From JAKCDU01 sp035551615 (GTDB lineage Bacteria > Actinomycetota > Acidimicrobiia > Acidimicrobiales > Palsa-688), in contig DASZNC010000028.1 of the NCBI GenBank assembly GCA_035551615.1, forward strand, positions 1-12,728: a stretch of DNA of 12,728 bases. The letters are read 5' to 3'. Numbering within the stretch: position 1 is the first letter of the stretch; every line of letters starts with the position of its first letter. Below the pieces are notes generated by a model. That model was given only the letters and a program-made list of their open reading frames with translations, searched no databases and was not told where the DNA came from. Made by a program: the position numbers and the translations under genes. This document shows positions 1 to 7,238 of this stretch, in pieces.

Positions 1-116
1 CTCTCCGTGCCGCGGTCGGACTAGAAGTCCTCTCCGTGCCGCGGTCGGACTAGGAGTCCTCTCCGTGCCGCGGTCGGACTAGAAGTCCTCTCCGTGCCGC
101 GGTCGGACTAGAAGTC
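1..116. repeat. Four 29-bp tandem repeats over the groEL 3' end
   Basis: Four head-to-tail 29-bp units lie at 1-29, 30-58, 59-87 and 88-116. They are identical except for one base in the second unit (G at 54 where the others have A). The last unit contains the groEL stop codon, so each unit, read on the minus strand, repeats the codons for Glu-Asp-Phe and a stop; the variant unit reads Asp-Ser-stop. Each junction can form a hairpin: AGTCC pairs with GGACT around an inner CCG/CGG stem, at 26-51, 55-80 and 84-109. The array lies just downstream of groEL and may act as a tandem terminator or protect the mRNA 3' end; that is inference. The array touches the window edge, so its full copy number is unknown, and a collapsed or looped assembly edge is possible. 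Confidence 0.93.
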
Positions 117-1730
117 CTCCATGCCTCCGCCGGGCATGGCGGGAGCCTTGTCCTCCGGCTTGTCCACGATGACCGCCTCGGTGGTGAGGAACAGGGCGGC
201 GATGGACGCCGCGTTTTGCAGCGCAGACCGGGTCACCTTGGCGGCATCGATGACGCCGGCCTTGAACAGGTCCTCGTACTCGCCGGTAGCCGCGTTCAGG
301 CCCTCCGCCGGGTTCTTCAGGTTCCGCACCCGCTCGACGATCACGCCGCCCTCGAGGCCGGCGTTGACGGCGATCTGCTTCAACGGCTCCTCGACGGCCC
401 GGGCCACGATGCGAGCGCCGGTGGCCTCGTCACCCTCCAGCTTCTCGGCCCGCTCCAGGATGGCGGTCTGCGAGCGGAGCAGGGCCACGCCCCCGCCGGG
501 CACGACGCCCTCTTCGACGGCGGCCTTGGTGGTGGAGACGGCATCCTCGATGCGGTGCTTCTTCTCCTTGAGCTCGACCTCGGTGGCGGCGCCGACCTTG
601 ATGACGGCCACGCCGCCGGACAGCTTGGCCAGCCGCTCCTGCAGCTTCTCCCGGTCGTAGTCCGAGTCGGTGTTCTCGATCTCGGTCTTGATCTGGGCGA
701 TGCGGCCCTTGATGTCGGACTCCTCGCCGGCGCCCTCGACCACGGTGGTCTCGTCCTTGGTGACGACGACCTTGCGGGCCCGGCCCAGGAGGTCGAGGGT
801 GGTGTTCTCCAGCTTCAGGCCGACCTCCTCGGTCACGACCTGGCCACCGGTGAGGATGGCGATGTCCTGCAGCATGGCCTTGCGCCGCTCGCCGAAGCCG
901 GGCGCCTTGATGGCCACGCTCTTGAACGTGCCGCGGATCTTGTTGACGACCAGGGTGGCCAGAGCCTCGCCCTCGACGTCCTCGGCGATGATCACCAGCG
1001 GGCGACCGGACTGCATGACCTTCTCGAGGAGGGGCAGCAGGTCACGGACGGCCGAGATCTTGGAGCCGACGAGCAGGATGTACGGGTCCTCGAGGGACGC
1101 CTCCATACGCTCAGGATCGGTGGCGAAGTAGGGGGCGATGTAGCCCTTGTCGAAGCGCATGCCCTCGACCAGCTCGAGGTCCATGCCGAAGGTCTGGGAC
1201 TCCTCGACGGTGATGACGCCGTCCTTGCCGACCTTGTCGATGGCCTCGGAGATGAGGTCACCGATCTCGGTGTCGGCGGCGGAGATCGACGCGACCTGGG
1301 AGATCTGCTCCTTGCTCTCGGTCTCCTTGGACAGGGCCTTCAGCGACCCGGTCGCCGCCTCCACGGCCGCCTCGATGCCCCGCTTCAGGGACATCGGGTT
1401 GGCGCCGGCGGCCACGTTGCGCAGGCCCTCGCGGACCAGCGCCCAGGCCAGGACGGTGGCGGTGGTGGTTCCGTCACCGGCGACGTCATCGGTCTTCTTG
1501 GCTACTTCTTTGACCAGCTCGGCCCCGATCTTCTCGTACGGGTCCTCGAGGTCGATCTCCTTGGCGATGGACACGCCGTCGTTGGTGATCGTGGGGGCTC
1601 CCCACTTCTTCTCCAGAACGACGTTGCGGCCCTTGGGGCCGAGGGTCACCCGGACGGCATCGGCGAGCTGGTTCATCCCGCTCTCCAAGGCCCGACGGGC
1701 GGCTTCGTCGAAGGCAATCAGCTTGGGCAT
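108..1730 (-). CDS. groEL: 60-kDa chaperonin GroEL
   Basis: This 540-residue protein is a full-length type I chaperonin, the ATP-driven double-ring folding machine of the cytoplasm. The N-terminus has the GPKGRNV nucleotide-binding loop (residues 31-37), TNDG (49-52) and the DGTTT motif (86-90). EEGVVPGGG lies in the C-terminal equatorial part. The tail ends GGGMEDF, a short form of the usual Gly-Met-rich tail. The ATG start at 1728-1730 matches the family N-terminus. GGAGGG at 1744-1749 is a good ribosome site, spaced rather far (13 nt). The gene has its own promoter and a CIRCE operator, so HrcA control of heat induction is expected. No groES is present immediately upstream; the preceding gene is the CysO-like carrier. 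Actinobacteria often carry a stand-alone second groEL, so this may be one of two copies. The stop codon lies inside a tandem repeat array. Confidence 0.98.
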   Translation of the reverse strand: MPKLIAFDEAARRALESGMNQLADAVRVTLGPKGRNVVLEKKWGAPTITNDGVSIAKEIDLEDPYEKIGAELVKEVAKKTDDVAGDGTTTATVLAWALVREGLRNVAAGANPMSLKRGIEAAVEAATGSLKALSKETESKEQISQVASISAADTEIGDLISEAIDKVGKDGVITVEESQTFGMDLELVEGMRFDKGYIAPYFATDPERMEASLEDPYILLVGSKISAVRDLLPLLEKVMQSGRPLVIIAEDVEGEALATLVVNKIRGTFKSVAIKAPGFGERRKAMLQDIAILTGGQVVTEEVGLKLENTTLDLLGRARKVVVTKDETTVVEGAGEESDIKGRIAQIKTEIENTDSDYDREKLQERLAKLSGGVAVIKVGAATEVELKEKKHRIEDAVSTTKAAVEEGVVPGGGVALLRSQTAILERAEKLEGDEATGARIVARAVEEPLKQIAVNAGLEGGVIVERVRNLKNPAEGLNAATGEYEDLFKAGVIDAAKVTRSALQNAASIAALFLTTEAVIVDKPEDKAPAMPGGGMEDF

Positions 1731-1761
1731 TTTGGTTTTGGTTCCCTCCGTTGGGTTCCGG

Positions 1762-1788
1762 TTAGCACTCTCACATCCCGAGTGCTAA
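1762..1788 (-). promoter_or_regulatory. CIRCE operator (HrcA site) of groEL
   Basis: TTAGCACTC (1762-1770), a 9-bp spacer and GAGTGCTAA (1780-1788) form a perfect 9-9-9 CIRCE inverted repeat, the known binding site of the heat-shock repressor HrcA. It sits directly downstream of the candidate -10 box and upstream of the groEL ribosome site, so it would overlap the transcription start and also lie in the 5' leader. HrcA itself is not encoded in the window. Confidence 0.97.
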
Positions 1789-1789
1789 C

Positions 1790-1818
1790 AGTTAACCGCC
1801 TCCGGAGAGTTAGTGCAA
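1790..1818 (-). promoter_or_regulatory. Candidate groEL promoter
   Basis: On the minus strand TTGCAC (plus 1813-1818) and TTAACT (plus 1790-1795) are separated by exactly 17 bp, matching a housekeeping sigma promoter with a good -35 and a moderate -10. The predicted start of transcription falls in the first CIRCE arm, which is the usual arrangement for HrcA repression. Confidence 0.65.
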
Positions 1819-1940
1819 CCGGAGTCGGGCACCGGCCCGCCCCCCGTCATCAAGTGCGGTCAAAGGTGCTGACATGTGCAGCTACTTGGCACCCACTCCG
1901 CAAGTGCGGGCGCCCCGCCGGCGCCGGAACCCGGCCGAGC

Positions 1941-2006
1941 CAGCCGATTGCGGCGCCTGCGGGCGCCGAAACCCAGCCGATTGCGGCGCCTGCGGGCGCC
2001 AGAACC
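1941..2006. repeat. Two 33-bp GC-rich direct repeats with hairpins
   Basis: Two adjacent 33-bp units (1941-1973 and 1974-2006) differ by two bases. Degenerate pieces lie on both sides (about 1908-1940 and 2007-2020). Each unit holds GGCGCC-TGCG-GGCGCC (1952-1967 and 1985-2000), a 6-bp perfect stem with a 4-nt loop that extends by one more C-G pair. They lie just past the stop of the CysO-like gene, in front of the groEL promoter on the same strand, so a transcription-terminating or insulating role is plausible. There is no T-tract. The rest of the 1819-2025 spacer holds no convincing gene. Confidence 0.85.
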
Positions 2007-2025
2007 CAGCCGAGCCGGCCGTGGA

Positions 2026-2301
2026 TCAGCCGCCGGCCACAGCCGGGACGATCGACACGGTCGCCCCGTCGGCCACCGGGGTGTCCAGGCCGTCGAGGAA
2101 GCGGATGTCCTCCTCGGCGACGAAGATGTTGACGAACCGGCGCAGCTTGCCGTCCTCGTCGAACAGGCGGTCCTGGAATCCCGGGTGGGCAGCGTCGAGC
2201 GCCTTCAGCACCTCGGCCATGGTCCCGGCGTCGGCCGACACGGTGGCGTTGCCGCCGGCGAGCGGGCGGAGCTGGGTGGGGATGCGGATGGTGACGGCCA
2301 T
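2026..2301 (-). CDS. CysO-like sulfur-carrier protein (MoaD/ThiS family)
   Basis: This 91-residue protein has the ubiquitin-like fold signature of MoaD/ThiS and the diagnostic C-terminal Gly-Gly (90-91), which is adenylated and turned into a thiocarboxylate in this family. The segments LRPLAGG near the N-terminus, FVNIFV and ED.RF in the middle, and the ending PAVAGG closely match what I recall of mycobacterial CysO, the carrier that gives sulfur to CysM for cysteine synthesis. The ATG at 2299-2301 lies 5 bp after the thrC stop, with GGAG inside the end of thrC, so the two are translationally coupled. The usual CysO partners, the Mec JAMM peptidase and CysM, are not here. Family assignment is firm. 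Whether it serves cysteine, homocysteine or another thiolation is open. Confidence 0.9.
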   Translation of the reverse strand: MAVTIRIPTQLRPLAGGNATVSADAGTMAEVLKALDAAHPGFQDRLFDEDGKLRRFVNIFVAEEDIRFLDGLDTPVADGATVSIVPAVAGG

Positions 2302-2306
2302 TTGGT

Positions 2307-3605
2307 TCAGAACTCCGTGGGAAGGTCGACGGCGGCGGCGAACGCCTCCAGGTTGGGGGCGATGGTGGCGGTCGGGCCGCAGTGCGGGGCCACCGCCTCG
2401 ATGGTCTTCAGCCCGTTGCCGGTGACCAGGGCGACGACCCGCTCGTCGCTGCGCACCACACCGGAATCGACCAGCTGGACGAGCGAGGCGATGGTGACGC
2501 CGCCGGCCGTCTCGGCGAAGATGCCCTCGGTACGGGCCAGCAACCGGATGCCCTCGACGATCTGGTCATCTGAGACCGAGCCGAAACCGCCCCCCGACTG
2601 GCGCACCGCGTCGATGGCGTACGGCCCGTCGGCCGGGTTGCCGATGGCCAGCGATTTGGCGATGGTGTCCGGTTTCACCGGCTTGACCACGTCCCGCCCG
2701 GCGGCGAACGCCTGGGCGACGGGTGAGCAGCCGGTGGCCTGGGCGCCGGAGATACGCACGTGGGGCTCTTCGTCGAGCAGGCCGACCGACCACAGCTCCT
2801 TAAACCCCTTGGCCACCTTGGTCAGCTGGCTCCCCGACGCCACCGGGACGATCACGTGGTCGGGTGCCTGCCAGCCCAGCTGCTCGGCCGTCTCGAAGGC
2901 GAGCGTCTTGGAGCCTTCGGCGTAGTAGGTGCGGACGTTGACGTTGACGAACGCCCACGACGGATGCTCGCCCGCCAGTTCGGCACACAGCCGGTTGACG
3001 TCGTCGTAGTTGCCCTCCACCGCGATCAGCCGGCCGCCGAAGACGGCCGTCGTGACCACCTTGCCCGCCTCCAGGTTGGCCGGGATGAACACCACCGACT
3101 CCATGCCCGCGTGGGCGGCGTGGGCGGCGACCGAGTTGGCCAGGTTGCCGGTGCTGGCACAGGCGGCCACCTTGAAGCCCAGTTCCTGGGCCTTGGTCAG
3201 CGCCACCGAGACGACCCGGTCCTTGAAGGAGCCGGTCGGGTTGAGGGTGTCGTTCTTGATCCAGAGCTCCCGCAGCCCGAGCTCGGCGGCCAGGCGATCG
3301 GCCCGGACGAGCGGGGTGAACCCGGCGCCCAGGCTCACGGCGCCATCGGCCGACGCCGGGAGCAGATCGGCGTAGCGCCAGATGGACAAGGGCCCGGCGG
3401 CGATGCGCTCCCGGGTCGCGACCGACTTGATGGCCTCGTAGTCGTAGACCACCTCGAGCGGGCCGAAGCACCACTCGCACACGTGCAATGCCTCGGCCGG
3501 GTAGCTGCGGCTGCACTCCCGGCAGCGCAGTCCGAGGACCGACGGCAGACCTTCTGGGAACGGCACTTCGAAGTCCTCCTGTGATGGCCTCATCGAATCG
3601 GGCAT
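2307..3605 (-). CDS. thrC: Threonine synthase (PLP fold-type II)
   Basis: The 432-residue protein converts O-phosphohomoserine to threonine in the cytoplasm. Cys28/Cys31 and Cys43/Cys46 form an N-terminal zinc-ribbon-like pair seen in many threonine synthases. NPTGSFKDR follows, with the PLP-binding Lys128. The Asn-loop ASTGN (150-154) and the phosphate-contacting TGNGLK near the C-terminus complete the PLP site. The ATG at 3603-3605 is preferred because AAGGA (3616-3620) lies 10 nt upstream; a GTG at 3609-3611, adding two residues, is the alternative. The next gene on the strand is the CysO-like carrier, 5 bp away. Because carrier-dependent sulfhydrylases such as CysM share this fold, a sulfur-transfer side role is conceivable, but sequence features favour ordinary threonine synthase. 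Confidence 0.93.
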   Translation of the reverse strand: MPDSMRPSQEDFEVPFPEGLPSVLGLRCRECSRSYPAEALHVCEWCFGPLEVVYDYEAIKSVATRERIAAGPLSIWRYADLLPASADGAVSLGAGFTPLVRADRLAAELGLRELWIKNDTLNPTGSFKDRVVSVALTKAQELGFKVAACASTGNLANSVAAHAAHAGMESVVFIPANLEAGKVVTTAVFGGRLIAVEGNYDDVNRLCAELAGEHPSWAFVNVNVRTYYAEGSKTLAFETAEQLGWQAPDHVIVPVASGSQLTKVAKGFKELWSVGLLDEEPHVRISGAQATGCSPVAQAFAAGRDVVKPVKPDTIAKSLAIGNPADGPYAIDAVRQSGGGFGSVSDDQIVEGIRLLARTEGIFAETAGGVTIASLVQLVDSGVVRSDERVVALVTGNGLKTIEAVAPHCGPTATIAPNLEAFAAAVDLPTEF

Positions 3606-3682
3606 TGGCACCTAGTCCTTATGTCCCCGAAAGGGACGGAACCGGTTGCCGCGGCTTCACAGGGCCCGTCCCTCTGCCGCTC

Positions 3683-3710
3683 TTGATGAATGTCGTGACC
3701 AGTGTACATC
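3683..3710 (+). promoter_or_regulatory. Weak candidate promoter for gpgS
   Basis: TTGATG (3683-3688) and TACATC (3705-3710) are spaced by 16 bp in the divergent thrC/gpgS region. If used, transcription would begin near 3717 and the GTG at 3779 would be the first suitable start for gpgS, since the in-frame ATG at 3686 would then lie inside the -35 box. The rest of the 3606-3778 interval holds a small GTCCC-CGAAA-GGGAC hairpin (3623-3637) just upstream of the thrC ribosome site, and no gene. Confidence 0.3.
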
Positions 3711-3778
3711 GGCTCCGGCGACGCGCCACATCGGTTTCCACTTTCGGAAAGCGGTCGGCCGCGTGGCAGGATTGGGCG

Positions 3779-4669
3779 GTGCGGCGCTCGTACCGATCGG
3801 TCGACTTTCCGGTGGATCGCGTCCACGCGGCCAAACGGGGACGCCGCATATCGGTCTGCATACCGGCGCGGGACGAGGAGACGACGGTCGGGCAGATCGT
3901 CGCCGCCATCCGTCGGGAGTTGGTCGAGGCCACCGCCGTCGTCGACGAGATCATCGTCATGGACGACGGGTCGACCGACGCGACCGCGGCGGTGGCTGCT
4001 GCGGCCGGGGCCACCGTGTACTCCACCCGGGAGGTCCTGTCCGAGTTCGCCGGTCACGGCAAGGGTCAGGCCATGTGGAAGGGGGTCCACGTATCGGCCG
4101 GCGATGTGATCGTGTTCTGCGACGCCGACATCCGCGATTTCGATCCCCGGTTCGTACTGGGCATCGCCGGCCCGCTCCTGGCCCGTGACGACGTGGTGTT
4201 CGCCAAGGGCTTCTACGAGCGCCCGGTCGCCGGCTCGCCCGACGGTGGTGGCCGGGTCACCGAACTCATGGCCCGGCCTCTCATCTCCGTCTTCTTCCCC
4301 CATTTGGGTGATCTGGCACAGCCACTGTCAGGAGAGTGCGGCGCCCATCGCCGTGTGCTCGAATCGGTCCCCTTCGCCGGCGGCTACGGCGTCGACCTGG
4401 GGCTGCTCATCGACGTGACCGCCCGCTTCGGCAACGCCGGCCTGGTGCAGTGCGATCTGGGTGAACGGGTGCACCGCAACCGCACCCTCGCCGAGCTGGG
4501 ACCGCAGTCGCTCGCCATCCTGCAACTGGCCCTCGAACGGTCGGGCGCGGCGGTCGAGCAGTTCCCGTGGACGGCCCAGCTGATCCGGCCCGGGCGGGAG
4601 GCCGCCGAAGTCTCCCTGGTCGAGCTACCGGCCCTGCTGGACGTGCCCGCCCACCGCAAGACCGCCTGA
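3779..4669 (+). CDS. gpgS: Glucosyl-3-phosphoglycerate synthase (GT81)
   Basis: This enzyme moves glucose from an NDP-glucose to 3-phosphoglycerate, the first step to glucosylglycerate and, in mycobacteria, to methylglucose lipopolysaccharides. With the chosen start it has 296 residues. It shows a GT-A fold start ISVCIPARDEE (24-34), DDGSTD (62-67), the metal-binding DAD (115-117), GGGRVTELMARPL (156-168), PLSGE (182-186), GYGVDLGLLID (202-212) and the metal-site HRNR (232-235). All have counterparts in mycobacterial GpgS. The frame stays open back to 3488 across the thrC start, so the start is uncertain. GTG 3779 has AGGA 7 nt upstream and matches the family N-terminus; ATG 3686, adding 31 residues, lacks a ribosome site. 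No GpgP phosphatase is adjacent; a glycerate kinase gene faces it. Confidence 0.9.
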   Translation: MRRSYRSVDFPVDRVHAAKRGRRISVCIPARDEETTVGQIVAAIRRELVEATAVVDEIIVMDDGSTDATAAVAAAAGATVYSTREVLSEFAGHGKGQAMWKGVHVSAGDVIVFCDADIRDFDPRFVLGIAGPLLARDDVVFAKGFYERPVAGSPDGGGRVTELMARPLISVFFPHLGDLAQPLSGECGAHRRVLESVPFAGGYGVDLGLLIDVTARFGNAGLVQCDLGERVHRNRTLAELGPQSLAILQLALERSGAAVEQFPWTAQLIRPGREAAEVSLVELPALLDVPAHRKTA

Positions 4670-4731
4670 CCGCCCCACACCCGGCGGATCGGCCGACCCT
4701 CAACGGGCCCGGACCGGCCCCGCCAAGCCCC

Positions 4732-4773
4732 GGACCCACTTCGGTCCCAGGCCGGATCCCTTCAGGTCCGGCC
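4732..4773. terminator. Candidate bidirectional terminator between gpgS and glycerate kinase gene
   Basis: Two stems lie in the convergent gap: GGACC/GGTCC (4732-4747, 6-nt loop) and a perfect 7-bp GGCCGGA/TCCGGCC (4750-4773, 10-nt loop) that overlaps the kinase stop codon. There is no T-tract, so function is inferred from position and pairing. The rest of the 4670-4761 gap shows nothing else. Confidence 0.4.
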
Positions 4774-5754
4774 GGCCAGAAGCTCCTCGGTCACCCGACC
4801 GAGCGACGTAAGGGTGTCGGTCATGGCCGCCTCCTCGCCCACCTCGGCGATCAGGGTGCGCACCTCGAGGTCGGGGTTGGTGTCGGAGTCGCCGGCGATG
4901 ACGGCCACCGGGACACCGAACTCGGCCGCCAGCTCGACCACCCCACCCACCGACTTGCCTTCGAAGCTCTGGTCGTCGAGCAGCCCCTCGCCGGTGATGA
5001 CCAGGTCGGCGCCCTCGATGCGGCCGGCCAGGTCGATGCGGTCGGCCACCAGGTCGAAGCCGCTGGTGAGCTCGCCCCCAATGGCGGCCAGACCGCCGGC
5101 CAGGCCCCCGGCCGCGCCGGCTCCGACCAACTCCGTCACGTCCCGGCCGAACCGCTGCTGATACAGCTGGACCAACCGTTCCAGCCGCCGGGTCAGCATC
5201 TCGACCTGCGCCGGTGTGGCCCCCTTCTGCGGAGCGAACACGGCGGCGGCATCCACGAATCGGGTGCGCACGTCGCACGCCACCTCGATGTGCACGCCGG
5301 CCAGCCGGCTGATCGGCTCCAGTACCTCGATGGCCCCCCATCCTCCGTCGGTCGAGGCCGAGCCACCCATGCCGACGAGAAGGTGACGGGCGCCTCCTTT
5401 GACCGCCGCCGCGATCAACTCGCCCACGCCCCGGGTGTCGGCCCGCATGGGGTCGTTGGCCTCCTCGCCCCCGGCCAGGACCAGGCCCGACGCCATGGCC
5501 ATCTCGATGGCCGCCGTGGCGCCGCCGTCCAGTTCGTACCAGGCCGACTCGATCGTCTCGCCGAGGGGGCCGTGGACGCTGGCCGGCCGGGCCCGCCCGC
5601 CGAGCACCTGGCAGAAACCCTCGCCGCCGTCCGACACGGGGGCCAGGTCCACCGACCATCCGAGGCGGGTGGCGGCCGCTCCGATCGCCTCGGCCGCGTC
5701 GGTGGCGGTGGCACTCCCCCGGAATTTGTCCGGGGCGACAACCAAACGGGGCAC
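4762..5754 (-). CDS. Glycerate 2-kinase (class II, GlxK/GarK family)
   Basis: The 330-residue protein should phosphorylate D-glycerate with ATP in the cytoplasm, usually giving 2-phosphoglycerate. The start APDKFRGS (7-14), SDGGEGF (41-47), GMGGSASTDGG in the middle, and TGEGLLDDQSFEGK near the end are family hallmarks, and the length fits. The frame is open a further 77 codons upstream, but that stretch is low-complexity and lies over the otsA start. GTG 5752-5754 gives MPRLVVAPDKF, exactly the family start. It has no clear Shine-Dalgarno site. Only about 64 bp separate it from the divergent otsA start. Its closeness to gpgS suggests glycerate released from glucosylglycerate could be recycled, which is inference. 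Confidence 0.92.
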   Translation of the reverse strand: MPRLVVAPDKFRGSATATDAAEAIGAAATRLGWSVDLAPVSDGGEGFCQVLGGRARPASVHGPLGETIESAWYELDGGATAAIEMAMASGLVLAGGEEANDPMRADTRGVGELIAAAVKGGARHLLVGMGGSASTDGGWGAIEVLEPISRLAGVHIEVACDVRTRFVDAAAVFAPQKGATPAQVEMLTRRLERLVQLYQQRFGRDVTELVGAGAAGGLAGGLAAIGGELTSGFDLVADRIDLAGRIEGADLVITGEGLLDDQSFEGKSVGGVVELAAEFGVPVAVIAGDSDTNPDLEVRTLIAEVGEEAAMTDTLTSLGRVTEELLAGRT

Positions 5755-5818
5755 CCGACCATGGTGCCCGAAGCCGCGGACGGAGACCCGCTCGCGCGTG
5801 GGTATGTTCGATAACCAG

Positions 5819-7201
5819 ATGAAAGCGCTGTCCAAACTGCTCGTCGTATCCAATCGGGGGCCGATCAGCTTCGTGCGCAACGACGACGGATCGGTCCGCC
5901 CCAAGCGGGGCGCCGGCGGCCTGGTCGTCACCCTCGGTCCCGGCGTCGAACGGGACGGCGCTCTGTGGCTGGCTGCCGCAGCCACGCCCGAAGACCGGGA
6001 GGGCGCCGCCTCCGGAGCGATTTCGACCGGCGGATTCAGCTTCCAACCGGTCGTCGTCGAACCGGGCGACTACAGCGCCTACTACGACGTCATCTCCAAC
6101 CAGACGCTCTGGTACTGCCTGCACGGGCTGTGGGACCGGCCCCGCCGACCCCGCTTCGACCGGACGTGGTGGCAGGCCTGGGACAGCTACCGCAAGGTCA
6201 ACCAGTCGTTCGCCGAAGCCGCCGACCGGGCCGCCGAGGAGGGGGCCACCGTCCTCGTCCAGGACTACCAACTGGCCCTCGTCCCGGCCCTCCTGGCCGC
6301 CCGCCGGCCCGACGTGCGCATCTCCACTTTCCTCCACACCCCATGGTGTTCCGCGCCGGAACTGGCCACGCTGCCCGATTCGGTAGCGGTCGAACTGGTG
6401 GCCGGCCTGGCCGACGGTGGACCGGTGGGCTTCCACACCGCGGCGTGGGCCGAGTCGTTCAACGAATGCGGCCGGCGGTTGCTCGGGCGGGCCCCTGAGA
6501 CCTTCGTGGCCCCGGCCGCCACCGACCTCGACGACATCCGTTCGGTCGCCGCCTCCGAGGCGTGCGACCGGGCCCTGGCCCAGCTCGACGAGGTCATCGG
6601 CGAGCGGCAGGTCATCGTCCGGGTCGATCGGATCGAGCCGTCGAAGAACGTGCTACGCGGGTTCTGGGCCTACGACGAACTGCTGGAGACCAGGCCGGAC
6701 CTGCGCCAGCGGGTGGTGTTCGCGGCCATGGTGTACCCGTCGCGCCTGGGGTTGGCCGAGTACCAGGCCTACGGCCAGGAGGTGATCGGGCTGGCCGATC
6801 ACCTCAACCAGAAGTGGGGCACCCCCGACTGGACGCCCATCCTGCTGGATCCGGCCGATGACTACCCCCGGTCGGTGGCCGCACTGCGCCGCTACGACGT
6901 GCTCCTCGTCAACCCGGTGCGCGACGGCCTCAACTTGGTCGCCAAGGAAGGCCCGCTGGTCAACGAACGCGACGGGTTGCTCGTCCTCAGTCGGCAGGCC
7001 GGAGCCTGGGCCGAGTTGGGCGACGCCGCCATTGGGGTCAACCCGTTCGACATCTCGGAGACGGCCACCGCCCTGGGGGACGCCCTCGACGCCTCCGCCG
7101 AGTCCCGCAAGAAGTCGGCCGACGCCCTGCGCACCGATGCCGGCCGCCGGGACCCGCTCGACTGGTTCGACGACCTGGTCGGCCACGCCGGCTCGGCCTG
7201 A
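5819..7201 (+). CDS. otsA: Trehalose-6-phosphate synthase (GT20)
   Basis: It joins NDP-glucose and glucose-6-phosphate to trehalose-6-phosphate, the first step of the OtsAB route. The 460 residues fit the family. Active-site landmarks are SNRGP with Arg13, GAGG (31-34), the tyrosines and Trp98 of the acceptor pocket, Asp149 in QDYQL, His173 in FLHTPW, Arg271 and Lys276 in VDRIEPSK, Arg309 in YPSR, and RDGLNLVAKE (368-377). E. coli OtsA has HDYHL where this has QDYQL; the FLHTPW form is, as I recall, typical of actinobacterial homologues. ATG 5819 places SNR at the usual distance. ATG 5804 would add five residues, and neither start has a ribosome site. TATGTT at 5803-5808 could be a -10 box of a nearly leaderless mRNA. 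otsB faces it downstream. Confidence 0.9.
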   Translation: MKALSKLLVVSNRGPISFVRNDDGSVRPKRGAGGLVVTLGPGVERDGALWLAAAATPEDREGAASGAISTGGFSFQPVVVEPGDYSAYYDVISNQTLWYCLHGLWDRPRRPRFDRTWWQAWDSYRKVNQSFAEAADRAAEEGATVLVQDYQLALVPALLAARRPDVRISTFLHTPWCSAPELATLPDSVAVELVAGLADGGPVGFHTAAWAESFNECGRRLLGRAPETFVAPAATDLDDIRSVAASEACDRALAQLDEVIGERQVIVRVDRIEPSKNVLRGFWAYDELLETRPDLRQRVVFAAMVYPSRLGLAEYQAYGQEVIGLADHLNQKWGTPDWTPILLDPADDYPRSVAALRRYDVLLVNPVRDGLNLVAKEGPLVNERDGLLVLSRQAGAWAELGDAAIGVNPFDISETATALGDALDASAESRKKSADALRTDAGRRDPLDWFDDLVGHAGSA

Positions 7202-7219
7202 CCGGAGTCCCCGGGTCGA

Positions 7220-7238
7220 CCGCCGGCTCAGCCGGTGG
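7220..7238. terminator. Hairpin between convergent otsA and otsB
   Basis: CCGCCGGC (7220-7227) and GCCGGTGG (7231-7238) pair over 8 bp with one G-T wobble, around a three-base loop that is the otsB stop codon. The otsA stop is only 26 bp from the otsB stop. A shared, T-less terminator for both convergent transcripts is a reasonable reading. Confidence 0.4.

Noticed and set aside
1..116. CRISPR array
   Set aside because: The 29-bp units are directly adjacent with no spacers and contain groEL coding bases.
1861..1905. Imperfect GGTGC/GCACC inverted repeat upstream of the groEL promoter
   Set aside because: The arms are only 5 bp with a long loop, which is expected by chance in such GC-rich DNA.
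216..2132. A 638-codon open frame on the plus strand, antisense to groEL
   Set aside because: It covers groEL, its CIRCE site and part of the CysO-like gene, and its translation is a Gly/Leu/Asp-rich string with no domain. It is an effect of GC-rich codon use in groEL.
3488..3778. N-terminal extension of gpgS back to 3488
   Set aside because: It would overlap the start of thrC, has no family similarity and no ribosome site. GTG 3779 fits better.
4700..6436. A 578-codon minus-strand frame across the glycerate kinase and otsA genes
   Set aside because: It is out of frame with the kinase, low in complexity and rich in Arg/Gly. Both real genes have strong family motifs.
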